Position numbers and translations under genes: made by a program
Part shown: positions 1 to 7,822 of the stretch, piece by piece
Layout: each line of letters begins with the position of its first letter
Position numbering within the stretch: position 1 is the first letter of the stretch
DNA from: Anaerolineales bacterium
Lineage (GTDB): Bacteria; Chloroflexota; Anaerolineae; Anaerolineales; UBA11657
Length of the DNA stretch: 12,371 nucleotides
Direction: 5' to 3'
Assembly (NCBI GenBank): GCA_947503585.1
Contig: CANNEJ010000015.1
Coordinates: forward strand, 1 to 12,371
Notes under the pieces: model-generated
What the model was told of the DNA's origin: nothing
Databases searched by the model: none
The model's input: the letters and a program-made list of their open reading frames with translations, nothing else

Positions 1-75
1 GGCAATTCGACAGAGTTGCGGGTATTTCGGTGCTCCTCAAATGCAATTTATGGTGACGCTGAGTTCGCTTGCCCA

Positions 76-2502
76 ATGACAATCAGTAAGCCATTCATTC
101 GCCGCGACTGGCTGCCCCTCGGCTTATTTGGTTTTGCTGTGGCCTTGCATTCGGTGCGCCTTCTCATCGGGCCGCCGGGTATCAGCGGCGATTCGGCGCG
201 CCTTGCAATTCATGCGCTGGATTTCCTGCGGCGCAATGTGTGGGACTTTTATGTTTACATCCTCTTTGCGCCCAACCCCCTCATAATTTACCTGGACGCA
301 GTGGCGCTAAGTGCCTTGGGATTTAACTTTATTGCGTTGTGCTTCATCCCACTGCTAAGCGCGGCGCTAATTTCCCCCGCCGCGTACCTTGCCGCCCGGC
401 ACCTGTTTGCGGATGCCGGACGCGATTATGCGCGGCTGGCGGGGTTGATTGCCGGTATCGGGCTGGCGCTCTCCACGACATTTGGCATCTTTGTCTCACA
501 GGGTACCGAGCATGTGCTGCTGCCGCTGCTGGAGCTCGTAGCTGTTGCCGCTCTCTGGCGTGCGTTGCGCCTAGAGCGCTGGGCTGATTTCATAATGGCA
601 GGTGTTTGTATTGGCGTGAGCCAGTACGCATATATTGTGGCGCGCGCGTTTCCGGTGGCTTTGGGCGGCGCACTGCTGGCTGCCGGGCTGGTACCGGGCT
701 CCGTGCTGCGGCGGCGCTGGCGCGGGCTGGTGTTCACTGGTGCGGTGGCTGCGCTGCTGGCGCTGCCGCAATGGATCTTGTTCTTGCGTGCACCGTTTAC
801 GTTGTTTTCCCGCACTGAACAAACAGCGGGCCGCTTCTTATTTTCCATGGCGGATCCCGGTGCTTTGTTTTTGGGCAAATTCGCCAATCTGCTCTTGATG
901 TTCGGCGTGCAGTGGGATAACAAATCGCACCCCGGGCAGCCACTGCTGGACCCAGTGCTATTTGTGGGCTTGCTGGCGGGCTTGCTGGTTGCGCTGCGCC
1001 AGCGGCGTGCAGCGCAAGTGTTTTGTCTGGTGATCGCGGTACTTTTGTATGTGCCAGAGCTGCTTACCTTTGAGCTCATGGCTCCAGCGCCCACGCGCAC
1101 GTTGGCTGCGCTGCCGTTTGTATTTTTGCTGGCGGGCATGGGGCTGGCGGCATTGTGGCAGTGGGTGCAGGCGCGCTGGCAGTTGCCACGCTGGTCCGCG
1201 CTGCTAGTGCTTGGGGCGGTAGTGCTGGCCGGTAGCGCACGCCAGTGGGACTACGCTACGCGTGTGACGCCAGCGCTCAACAGCCTGCTCGGCCGCGAGT
1301 GGGATGGCAGTTTGGTGGATATGGCGCAGGCAGAATATATCTTGCAGAATCGCGCCAGCACAATCTTAATTGCGTCTTCTGAGTATCAGCGGCCGCCGCT
1401 GGCGTTTTTGATTGCGGACCGGTTTCCTGAGCGTGCAGGTGGCACGCAATTGCCATTGCAGCCCGGGGAGCTGGTGACTGTGATTACGCCGGCGCAGCCG
1501 GAACGGCCAACAACGGATGGCAACCCGGCCGGGTACCAGCCGGATGAATGGGTTGCGCTGAAAAATGGCAGCGCATACTTTCTGCCGCCGCTGCCCGATG
1601 CGCTGGAGTTGACTGGCGCAGCGCAGCCGCTGCTGGCAGCAAATGGCGTACTGGGTGCCACCATCACGGCAGCGCGCTGGCGGGGCGTGCAGCCGGCCCG
1701 CACGCCGGCATCTGTGGCGTTCTCGAATGGCCTCGCTGTCGGCGCGTATCACACCTCCACGCTCACACCCGGCCAGCCCCTGACCGTTACGCTCTATTGG
1801 CAGGCGCAGCAACGCGTTACGCGCGATGTGCAAATTTTGACGCAGCTACTGGATCGCGATGGCAATGCGCTGGCAACGGCCCACACTTGGCCGCTGCACG
1901 GTGTTTATCGCGTTGTGGCGTGGCGCGCGGGCGAAACGGTGCCGCTGACGACCACGCTGAGTATTCCTGCAAGCGCTGCGCCGGGTGCTTACCGGCTGAT
2001 GGCCGGCGTTTGGGATGTGTTGCGGCAGGAGCGTGTGCCTGTGATTGGCGGCGAACAGATGGGCCCCGTGGTACAGCTCAAAATTCCGCTGAAGCCAGAT
2101 TCCCGGGTGCCGGCGCACGGGATTGCGGCTGAGTTTGATGATGGCATTGCTCTGACCGGCTACACCCTATCGTCGGCCGGCGCTGAGTTGCGTGTAACGC
2201 TGTTTTGGCATGCGCGCGCTGTGCCGCTGACTGATTACAGCACCTTTGTGCATGTCGTAAATGCCGCCGGCAGCATCGTGGCGCAGGCAGATGCGCAGCC
2301 AGTGGCTGGCAGCTATCCCACTTCAATCTGGGGCGCCGGTGAAACGGTGGTTGATACTATCGCGGTGCCAGTCGGCCCCGGCGACTATCAAGTTTATGTT
2401 GGCCTCTATCGCTGGGACACACAGGTGCGGCTCCAGGTACAAGTGGCGGATGCTGCCGTGCCTGATAATCGGCTGAGCTTGGGAAGCGTGCGCCTGCCGT
2501 GA
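76..2502 (+). CDS. GT39/ArnT-like polytopic membrane glycosyltransferase with C-terminal beta-sandwich tail
   Basis: Predicted to move a sugar from a polyprenyl-phosphate donor to an envelope acceptor on the outer face of the membrane; donor and acceptor are unknown. From ATG 76 it has 808 residues. About residues 12-385 are hydrophobic and hold roughly ten or more membrane segments. The first loop has Gly-Asp39-Ser, where GT-C enzymes keep a catalytic acid. The stretches around NPLIIYLDAVALSALGF (68-84) and SQYAYIVARAFP (182-193) resemble the GT39 core. The soluble tail has two related beta-sandwich modules, about 548-670 and 683-795, each with a VTLYW/VTLFW strand, a GAGET/RAGET turn and a GAYRLMAGV or GDYQVYVGL strand. 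The frame is open to the left edge, so an upstream start is possible. ATG 76 was chosen because it is the first ATG and the peptide before it looks non-coding. No good ribosome binding site is visible. Family assignment is fairly sure; specificity is not. Confidence 0.8.
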   Translation: MTISKPFIRRDWLPLGLFGFAVALHSVRLLIGPPGISGDSARLAIHALDFLRRNVWDFYVYILFAPNPLIIYLDAVALSALGFNFIALCFIPLLSAALISPAAYLAARHLFADAGRDYARLAGLIAGIGLALSTTFGIFVSQGTEHVLLPLLELVAVAALWRALRLERWADFIMAGVCIGVSQYAYIVARAFPVALGGALLAAGLVPGSVLRRRWRGLVFTGAVAALLALPQWILFLRAPFTLFSRTEQTAGRFLFSMADPGALFLGKFANLLLMFGVQWDNKSHPGQPLLDPVLFVGLLAGLLVALRQRRAAQVFCLVIAVLLYVPELLTFELMAPAPTRTLAALPFVFLLAGMGLAALWQWVQARWQLPRWSALLVLGAVVLAGSARQWDYATRVTPALNSLLGREWDGSLVDMAQAEYILQNRASTILIASSEYQRPPLAFLIADRFPERAGGTQLPLQPGELVTVITPAQPERPTTDGNPAGYQPDEWVALKNGSAYFLPPLPDALELTGAAQPLLAANGVLGATITAARWRGVQPARTPASVAFSNGLAVGAYHTSTLTPGQPLTVTLYWQAQQRVTRDVQILTQLLDRDGNALATAHTWPLHGVYRVVAWRAGETVPLTTTLSIPASAAPGAYRLMAGVWDVLRQERVPVIGGEQMGPVVQLKIPLKPDSRVPAHGIAAEFDDGIALTGYTLSSAGAELRVTLFWHARAVPLTDYSTFVHVVNAAGSIVAQADAQPVAGSYPTSIWGAGETVVDTIAVPVGPGDYQVYVGLYRWDTQVRLQVQVADAAVPDNRLSLGSVRLP

Positions 2503-2566
2503 CCGGCGCCCACGGATTTGTTTACGGTTTGCTTGGAATTAATTTGATCCTGGCTACCGGGGCAAC

Positions 2567-2572
2567 AAGGAG
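2567..2572 (+). promoter_or_regulatory. Strong Shine-Dalgarno AAGGAG for the leader ORF
   Basis: AAGGAG lies 8 bases before ATG 2581, close to an ideal bacterial ribosome binding site. It is the best such site in the window; most real genes here have weak or no recognisable ones. It points to the short ORF at 2581 rather than to the SDR start at 2651, which has no comparable site. Confidence 0.6.
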
Positions 2573-2580
2573 ATCTTGCA

Positions 2581-2667
2581 ATGACAACGTTTTATTTGCG
2601 GGCTTGCTGCCGCGCTGAGAGTTTGTTAGCCAGTGCGCTGAACCGGTCTTATGCGCCTCGCAAATAA
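2581..2667 (+). CDS. Short leader ORF (28 aa) overlapping the SDR start
   Basis: A 28-codon frame runs from ATG 2581 to TAA 2665-2667. It is preceded by AAGGAG at 8-base spacing. Its last 17 bases overlap the first 17 bases of the SDR gene in a different frame, so a ribosome finishing the leader would stop just past the SDR start codon. This geometry fits translational coupling, in which leader translation delivers ribosomes to the weakly initiated SDR-GMC pair. The peptide starts MTTFYLRACC and ends NRSYAPRK. It has two adjacent Cys, four Arg and no obvious run of one amino acid that would suggest classical amino-acid attenuation. No family is recognised. The frame could be chance, but the ribosome binding site and the overlap argue for real translation. 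Confidence 0.45.
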   Translation: MTTFYLRACCRAESLLASALNRSYAPRK

Positions 2668-3403
2668 AACAGCGCTGATCACTGGCGGCACGTCCGGCAT
2701 CGGGCGCGCCACGGTTGCGCTGTTTGCCGCCGAGGGTGCGCGCGTGGTGTTCACCGGGCGGCGCGCTCCGCTCGGGGCACAGGTGGCGCGCGAGACGGGC
2801 GCGCACTTTGTGCTGGCGGATCAGCGCAGCCTCGCGGACTGCGAGCGCAGCGTGGCTGAGGCGCTGGCAGTTTTGGGCAGCCTCGACATCTTGTTCAATA
2901 ATGCCGGCATCGTGCTGGGCGGCACAGCCGAAACCACATCTGAAAGCGACTGGGATGCAGTGCTGCAGCTGAATGTGACGGCTGTTTGGCGCATGAGCCG
3001 GCTGGTGCTGCCGGCCATGCGCAAAGCCGGCGGCGGTGTGATTGTGAACAACGCCTCGGACTGGGGACTTGTGGGCGCGCCCAACGCGCTGGCCTACAGC
3101 GTTTCAAAGGGCGCCGTGGTGCAGCTGACGCGCTCCATGGCGCTGGATCATGCGCGCGAAAATATCCGGGTGAATGCAATTTGCCCGGGCGACACACAAG
3201 TGGAACGCTGGCAGCAGGCCGGCTACCACCGCGATGGCGGCGACCAGCAGGAACTGCTGGCACGCCTTGGTGCTGCGCTGCCCATGGGCCGGGTGGGCAG
3301 CGTTGCGGAAATTGCGCGCGCAGTGCTGTTCCTTGCGTGCGACGACTCCAGTTTTATGACCGGGGCCGCAATTCCGGTGGATGGCGGCAACACGGCGCAG
3401 TGA
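2651..3403 (+). CDS. SDR family NAD(P)-dependent oxidoreductase
   Basis: Classical short-chain dehydrogenase of 250 residues, the usual length. Visible motifs are the Rossmann glycine motif TGGTSGIG (11-18), an Asp at 57 after the third strand, NNAG (83-86), the catalytic Asn108, Ser136, Tyr149 and Lys153 (YSVSK), and the PG pair at 179-180. The end of the second strand reads FTGRR with no Asp, which favours NADP(H) over NAD(H). The C-terminus (FMTGAAIPVDGG) is the FabG/glucose-dehydrogenase-like ending. It should reversibly oxidise an alcohol to a ketone in the cytoplasm; the substrate cannot be told. It overlaps the next gene (GMC oxidoreductase) by 23 bases, so the two are almost certainly co-transcribed and may act in sequence. 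The ATG at 2651 sits just before the glycine motif and gives a normal SDR N-terminus. Confidence 0.9.
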   Translation: MRLANKTALITGGTSGIGRATVALFAAEGARVVFTGRRAPLGAQVARETGAHFVLADQRSLADCERSVAEALAVLGSLDILFNNAGIVLGGTAETTSESDWDAVLQLNVTAVWRMSRLVLPAMRKAGGGVIVNNASDWGLVGAPNALAYSVSKGAVVQLTRSMALDHARENIRVNAICPGDTQVERWQQAGYHRDGGDQQELLARLGAALPMGRVGSVAEIARAVLFLACDDSSFMTGAAIPVDGGNTAQ

Positions 3404-5423
3404 ACCGCAGCACGATGTGCGCTACCTGCCCACTTACCCGCAAACCCTGCGCATGCAGCTGAATCCGGCGCAGATGCAAACGCTGCGCGCGCTGTGCCGG
3501 GCGTTCATTCCATCCCTGGATGTGCCTGGGCCACAGGCGGAATTTTGGCAGCGGTCGGCTGACACGCTGCAGCTTGCGGAACGCATGGCGGAAGTTATTG
3601 GCGCTTTGGGTGCGGAGCAGCAGGCCGAGGTGCGGCAGGCACTACAGCTGCTGGGCAGCCCGCTGGTGGGGCTCACCTGGGGCGGCGCGCTGCGGCCGCT
3701 TGCGCAGCTTTCCGGCGCGCAGGCAGAGCAGCTGCTGCAGCGCTGGGCGCAAAGTGACATCGCGCTCCTGCGCAAGGCCTTCATGGGCCTTAAGAAACTC
3801 GTCACGTTCATTTACTACAGCGATGCGGCCGCTATTCCAAACCCCAATTGGGCGGACATCGGCTATGGCGGCCCGCTGGCGCAGCCGGTTGCAGCGCAGC
3901 GCCCGCTGCAAGTGCTGCGCTGCGCTGCAGACACTGTGCTGCACTGCGACACCGTGGTGGTGGGCAGCGGCGCCGGCGGTGCAGTGGTGGCTGCAGAGCT
4001 GGCTGAAGCCGGTCACGATGTAATTATTGTTGAGAAGGGCGCGTATGTGCCCGAGTCCGAATTCACGCAGCGCGAGGCGGAGATGCTGGCGCGCCTGTAT
4101 GAGCAGCGCGCCGCGTTTACTTCCAGCAACGGCGGCGTGACCATGTTTGCCGGCAGCTGTCTCGGCGGTGGCACCACAGTTAATTGGGCGGGCGCCTTCC
4201 GCACACCGGACTACATCCTGCAGCAATGGGCCAGCGCCCACCATGTGCCGCACTTCACCACGGCCGGGTATCAGCGCAGCTTGGATGCCGTGACGGAGGC
4301 CGGGCACGTGGGCACGGACGAGTCGCCGCACAATTTTCAGAATCAGGCTTTGTGGGATGGGGCGCAGGCCCTTGGTTACGCAGTGCAGTTAATTGCGCGC
4401 AACACAGACGGCTGCCGGCAAGCGGGCAGCTGCCAGGCCTGCGGCTATTGCCTGTTTGGCTGCCGCAGCGGTGCCAAGCAGGGCGGTTTGCGCACGCATA
4501 TCTGGCGCGCCCAGAACGCCGGTGCGCGCATACTCGTGGATTCCAATGTGCAGCGCGTGCTGCTGCAGCGCGGGCAGGCTGCGGGTGTCCTTGTGCAGCA
4601 GGGCGCAGCGCGCGTAACGATTCACGCGCGGCGGGTGGTGGTGGCTGCGGGTGCTTTGCATACGCCGGCGTTGTTGTGGCGCAGCGGCTTGCAACACGCG
4701 CAGCTGGGGCGGAACTTGTACCTGCATCCCACGCTGGCTGTGGCTGCGGACTACGGGCGTCCGATGCGCGCGTGGGAGGGGCCGATGATGAGCGCAGTCT
4801 GCAACCACTTTGCGCAGCTGGACGGCAACTACGGCTTCTTGCTTGAGACTCCGCCGGCACACCCCGGGCTTTTTGCGCTGGCACTGCCATGGCATTCCGG
4901 CCGTGCCCATAAGCAGGCAATGCTGGCCGGCGAGCGGCTTGGCAGTTTCATTGTGCTTTTGCGAGACCGCGACCCCGGGCAGGTGGTGGCGGACCGGCAC
5001 GGGCAGCCGCTCATCCGGCACCGCCTGAGCAACTATGATGCGGCGCATTTGCTGCATGGCATGCAAACGGCAGCGCGCGTTCATGCTGCAGCTGGTGCGC
5101 AGGTCGTCTACTTGCCGCATGCTGCTGCACCGGAGGCGCTGCGTGTGGGGGCGCCGCACTTTGCAGCAACGCTGGCACAGGCCGGCGCGTGGTCCATGCA
5201 GCCCAACCGCTTCACGCTTTTTAGTGCGCATCAAATGAGCACCTGCCGCATGGGGGGCAATGCGCGCACGCATCCGCTCGCGCCATCCGGTGAGCTGCGC
5301 GCGGCGCGCGGCCTGTTTGTAGCGGACGGCAGCGCCCTGCCGGAGTGCTCCGGCGTCAATCCGATGCTGTCGATTCAAGCTCTGGCGCACTTTATTGCGC
5401 AGGGCATCAAAGCCGCCACCTGA
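3381..5423 (+). CDS. GMC family FAD oxidoreductase, long-chain alcohol oxidase-like
   Basis: FAD-dependent alcohol oxidase or dehydrogenase, 680 residues from ATG 3381. The N-terminal helical part (about 26-150, with NPAQMQTLRALCRAFIPSL) resembles the leader domain of fatty-alcohol oxidases. The FAD motif GSGAGG is at 195-200 with E218-K219 after the second strand, and GGGTTVNW at 262-269 is the GMC signature region. A Cys cluster C345, C351, C354, C357, C361 precedes RSGAKQG. The C-terminal catalytic His617 (SAHQMSTCRMGG), FAD-binding VADGSALP (647-654) and Asn660 (GVNP) are intact, so activity is expected. No signal peptide is seen. Start choices are ATG 3381, GTG 3417 and ATG 3453; the first overlaps the SDR by 23 bases and was kept, but the extra 24 residues are not conserved-looking. 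A long-chain or sterol-like alcohol is the likely substrate class by family, unproven here. Confidence 0.88.
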   Translation: MAATRRSEPQHDVRYLPTYPQTLRMQLNPAQMQTLRALCRAFIPSLDVPGPQAEFWQRSADTLQLAERMAEVIGALGAEQQAEVRQALQLLGSPLVGLTWGGALRPLAQLSGAQAEQLLQRWAQSDIALLRKAFMGLKKLVTFIYYSDAAAIPNPNWADIGYGGPLAQPVAAQRPLQVLRCAADTVLHCDTVVVGSGAGGAVVAAELAEAGHDVIIVEKGAYVPESEFTQREAEMLARLYEQRAAFTSSNGGVTMFAGSCLGGGTTVNWAGAFRTPDYILQQWASAHHVPHFTTAGYQRSLDAVTEAGHVGTDESPHNFQNQALWDGAQALGYAVQLIARNTDGCRQAGSCQACGYCLFGCRSGAKQGGLRTHIWRAQNAGARILVDSNVQRVLLQRGQAAGVLVQQGAARVTIHARRVVVAAGALHTPALLWRSGLQHAQLGRNLYLHPTLAVAADYGRPMRAWEGPMMSAVCNHFAQLDGNYGFLLETPPAHPGLFALALPWHSGRAHKQAMLAGERLGSFIVLLRDRDPGQVVADRHGQPLIRHRLSNYDAAHLLHGMQTAARVHAAAGAQVVYLPHAAAPEALRVGAPHFAATLAQAGAWSMQPNRFTLFSAHQMSTCRMGGNARTHPLAPSGELRAARGLFVADGSALPECSGVNPMLSIQALAHFIAQGIKAAT

Positions 5424-5880
5424 GCAGCGGCGCGCAGGCGCCTCAAGCGGCAGCTTGCCTTCAGGCTGGCCGCCCAGCTGGGTTGGGAAGGCCGCCTGAG
5501 ACGCGCAAGCGTCTCGTTTTGTTCCCGCTGCTTTCTGCCATTTACGGCACCTTTAATTCTTCTTCACAAACTATATACACTGGCAACCGCACCAACTTTC
5601 TAGACTGTAGGCAGCCGAATTGGACCGCTTTACATGTTGCCGCTCCCGATAAATACTGCGCACTGGTGCTTGTGCCGCTCTTTTGACATGCGGCCGGACG
5701 TGTAGGTGCGGGGTGTGGCCAATAGCACCGATTGCACGGTGCCGGCGCCCGGTTTCAATGCGAATGGTGCGGCCTTTCGCCGGCCCGATAGTGGCGCAAT
5801 CCTTGCAACGCTGCTGGAACCAGCCTGAATTATTGGAAATTATTAATTTGAATGTGCTAGTGCTAAACTTTCGAGAGGCC
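5424..5880. other. Intergenic region, 457 bp, no supported gene
   Basis: Beyond the terminator at 5498-5522, the region holds an AT-richer patch around 5541-5600 and another at 5826-5870, both unusual in this GC-rich DNA and plausible promoter areas. No convincing -35/-10 pair was found; TTTAAT (5552) with TATACA (5574) at 16 bases is weak. A perfect 6-bp inverted repeat GCACCG/CGGTGC with a 6-base loop lies at 5725-5742. An open frame continues upstream of the carbonic-anhydrase-like gene to 5683, but its peptide is Cys/Arg-rich and precedes a clear signal peptide, so it is treated as untranslated. Confidence 0.6.
5498..5522 (+). terminator. Rho-independent terminator after the SDR-GMC unit
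   Basis: A perfect 7-bp stem GAGACGC/GCGTCTC closes on the loop GCAA, a stable GNRA-type tetraloop, and is followed by GTTTTGTT. It lies about 75 bases after the GMC stop codon and before the next gene, so it closes the 2581-5423 unit. Confidence 0.8.
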
Positions 5881-6891
5881 ATGAAAATTGAGCCGTTGCC
5901 ATGGCTAATTGTGAAATTGGCGGCAGCTGCCTGCCTGCTGGGTGCTGCTTGCACCCCCACGGGTGCCATGGTGCAGACTAGTGTTGAGCAAATAGACGCC
6001 ATGTCAGCGCATGAAGCGCTGGTGGCGGGCGGCCCGGTAGCCGTGGAAGTGGCGGCGCTAGCAGAGACCGGCACTGCGATGCCAGCGGGGCATTCCGCAC
6101 CGACGGCCGAGGCGACGCCGGCACTACCTGCAAAAGTTAGCGCCACTGCAACGGCAACGCCTGCTGTCATTGCGCCAACTGCTTCACCTGAGCCAACCGC
6201 CGCGGCGCCGCCTGTGTGGGGCTACAGCGGCGATTTCGGGCCGCAAGCGTGGGCAGAAATGGATCCGGCGTTTGCACTGTGTGGTTCCGGGGCTGAGCAA
6301 TCCCCGATCGATCTGAGTGGCGGTACCATCGAAAACCTGGTGGACTTGCGCGTGAACTACCTGCCGGCGCAGCTTGCGCTGGCGAACGACGGGTACACCG
6401 TGCGCGCTGATTATCCGGCGGGCAGCAGCTTGCAGGTGGATGGCGTGGACTATGCCCTGCTGAACTTTGAGATGCATCACCCCAGCGAGCACACCGTGAA
6501 CGGCGTGCCGTTTGCAATGGAATTGCAGCTGATCCACCAATCTGCAGCCGGCAGCGTTGCGGTGCTGAGTGTATTTGCAACTGCCGGTGCGCCCAATCCG
6601 GCATACCAGCAGCTGTGGGACAGGCTGCCGGTGCAGGCTGGCGCCACGCAGGCCGTGCCGGCAATATTTAGTGCCGCCAGCCTGCTACCCGCCGACCGGC
6701 GCACCGTGCGCTACAACGGCTCGTTCACCGCGCCGCCTTGCACCGAGGGCGTGCGCTGGCTGCTGTTTGTGCAGCCGGTGGAGCTTTCGGCCGCGCAGAT
6801 TGAGGCGTTTGCTGTGGTCTTTCCCGACAACAGCCGCCCGCTGCAGCTTGCATCCGGGCGCGTGCCGCAGGTGGATTCGACAAGCAACTAG
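5881..6891 (+). CDS. Alpha-carbonic-anhydrase-related lipoprotein with degenerate zinc site
   Basis: 336 residues. The N-terminus has a hydrophobic signal ending in LLGAAC, so Cys24 is the likely lipid-modified residue. An Ala/Thr/Pro-rich linker (about 25-110) follows, then an alpha-carbonic anhydrase fold (about 113-330) starting WGYSGDFGPQAW. Fold markers are intact: QSPIDL (140-145), PSEHTVNG (201-208), and Cys134 and Cys287, which pair in bacterial members. Compared with the human CA II pattern from memory, zinc ligand His94 is Glu197, His96 is kept as His199, His119 is Gln216, and proton-shuttle His64 is Tyr172. Thr199 is kept as Thr283, but Thr200 is Ala284. Ordinary CO2 hydration is therefore doubtful. 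It may be a binding or structural carbonic-anhydrase-related protein, or use a different metal set (Glu197, His199, His200). ATG 5881 was chosen because it gives the signal peptide. The next SDR gene starts 8 bases after the stop. Confidence 0.85.
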   Translation: MKIEPLPWLIVKLAAAACLLGAACTPTGAMVQTSVEQIDAMSAHEALVAGGPVAVEVAALAETGTAMPAGHSAPTAEATPALPAKVSATATATPAVIAPTASPEPTAAAPPVWGYSGDFGPQAWAEMDPAFALCGSGAEQSPIDLSGGTIENLVDLRVNYLPAQLALANDGYTVRADYPAGSSLQVDGVDYALLNFEMHHPSEHTVNGVPFAMELQLIHQSAAGSVAVLSVFATAGAPNPAYQQLWDRLPVQAGATQAVPAIFSAASLLPADRRTVRYNGSFTAPPCTEGVRWLLFVQPVELSAAQIEAFAVVFPDNSRPLQLASGRVPQVDSTSN

Positions 6892-6899
6892 GCACCGGC

Positions 6900-7724
6900 A
6901 TGCGCACCGTACTTGTAACCGGGGCGAGCACCGGCATTGGCCGGGCCTGCGCACTGCATTGCGCGCAGCGCGGCTGGCAGGTGTTTGCCGGCGTGCGCAG
7001 CGCAGCGCATGGTGATGCACTGCGCGCCATGAGTGCCGCAATCACGCCGCTGCTGCTGGATGTGACCGTGGCGGAGCAGGTGGCAGCTGCAGCGCAAACG
7101 CTGGCGGCCAGTGCGGGCAGCGGCTTGCATGGGCTTGTGAACAACGCCGGCATTGCGGTGGCCGGCCCACTGGAATTTTTGCCGCTGGCTGCGCTGCGGC
7201 AGCAGTTGGAAGTAAATGTTGTTGGCCAGCTGGCGGTGACGCAGGCGCTACTGCCGCTGTTGCGCAGCGCACGCGGGCGCATTGTCAACATCAGCTCCGT
7301 AAGCGGGCGGGTGGCAGCGCCGTTGTTGGGCGCGTATGCCGCCTCCAAATTTGCACTGGAGGCGCTCTCGGATGTGTTGCGCTCAGAGCTGCGCCCGTGG
7401 GGCATGCATGTCTGCAGCGTGCAGCCTGGGCCGATAGACACGCCGATCTGGGCTAAGTCCCGTCTTGCAGCCGAGACGCTACGGGCGGGACTACCGGCGC
7501 GCGCAGATAGCTTGTATGGCGCCGCTATGAAGGCGGCCGCACTGCACGAGGCTGGGCTGCAGCCGGTGATGCTGCCGCCGGAGCGCGTGGCGCTCGCCGT
7601 ATGGCATGCGCTAACCGCGCGGTGGCCGCGGGTGCGCTATCCCATCGGCATGCCGGGATACAGCGCGGAATTTGTGGCGCGCTTTGCGCCGGACCGCTTG
7701 CGCAACTGGCTGGTGCAGCTGTAG
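6900..7724 (+). CDS. SDR family oxidoreductase (17-beta-HSD/retinol dehydrogenase-like)
   Basis: Classical SDR of 274 residues. Motifs are TGASTGIG (7-14), Asp54 after the third strand, NNAG (81-84), Asn106, Ser133 (NISSVSG), Tyr146 and Lys150 (YAASK), and PGPIDTPIW (176-184). Arg33 after the second strand (AGVRS) favours NADP(H). The longer C-terminal part, with a helical stretch and the PPERVALAVWHALTARWP segment (226-243), resembles SDRs acting on steroids, retinoids or other lipids rather than FabG. It is clearly a different subgroup from the SDR at 2651. It starts 8 bases after the carbonic-anhydrase-like gene and is probably co-transcribed with it, although one product is exported and this one looks cytoplasmic, so a shared pathway is not evident. 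No good ribosome binding site is seen at ATG 6900; coupling to the upstream gene is likely. Confidence 0.88.
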   Translation: MRTVLVTGASTGIGRACALHCAQRGWQVFAGVRSAAHGDALRAMSAAITPLLLDVTVAEQVAAAAQTLAASAGSGLHGLVNNAGIAVAGPLEFLPLAALRQQLEVNVVGQLAVTQALLPLLRSARGRIVNISSVSGRVAAPLLGAYAASKFALEALSDVLRSELRPWGMHVCSVQPGPIDTPIWAKSRLAAETLRAGLPARADSLYGAAMKAAALHEAGLQPVMLPPERVALAVWHALTARWPRVRYPIGMPGYSAEFVARFAPDRLRNWLVQL

Positions 7725-7776
7725 CGCCATGCTGTGGTCAACGCTGACAGGCAGCGGCGCGGTTGGCAATGATAAA

Positions 7777-7794
7777 GCTGCGCTTTGGCGCAGC
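7777..7794 (+). other. Hairpin in the leader of the propeller lipoprotein gene
   Basis: A perfect 7-bp inverted repeat GCTGCGC/GCGCAGC with loop TTTG lies between the SDR stop and ATG 7823. It is not followed by a T-run, so it is at best a weak terminator. It could protect or structure the 5' untranslated region just upstream of the ribosome binding site AAAGGA (7808-7813). Confidence 0.45.
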
Positions 7795-7822
7795 CCAGAC
7801 TTTAGAAAAAGGATTAATTAGC

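Noticed and set aside
426..1139. Antisense frame of 237 codons opposite the glycosyltransferase
   Set aside because: Low-complexity Ser/Ala/Thr composition and no initiation signals; explained by the membrane protein on the + strand.
4389..5390. Long antisense frame of 333 codons opposite the GMC gene
   Set aside because: High GC creates long shadow frames; the peptide is Arg/His/Ala-rich and without domains, while the sense strand has a clear enzyme.
5683..5688. Perfect TTGACA hexamer as a -35 box
   Set aside because: No acceptable -10 hexamer lies 15-19 bases downstream in this GC-rich stretch.
5683..5880. N-terminal extension of the carbonic-anhydrase-like frame
   Set aside because: It would place 66 Cys/Arg-rich residues before a clear lipoprotein signal peptide; the start at ATG 5881 explains export.
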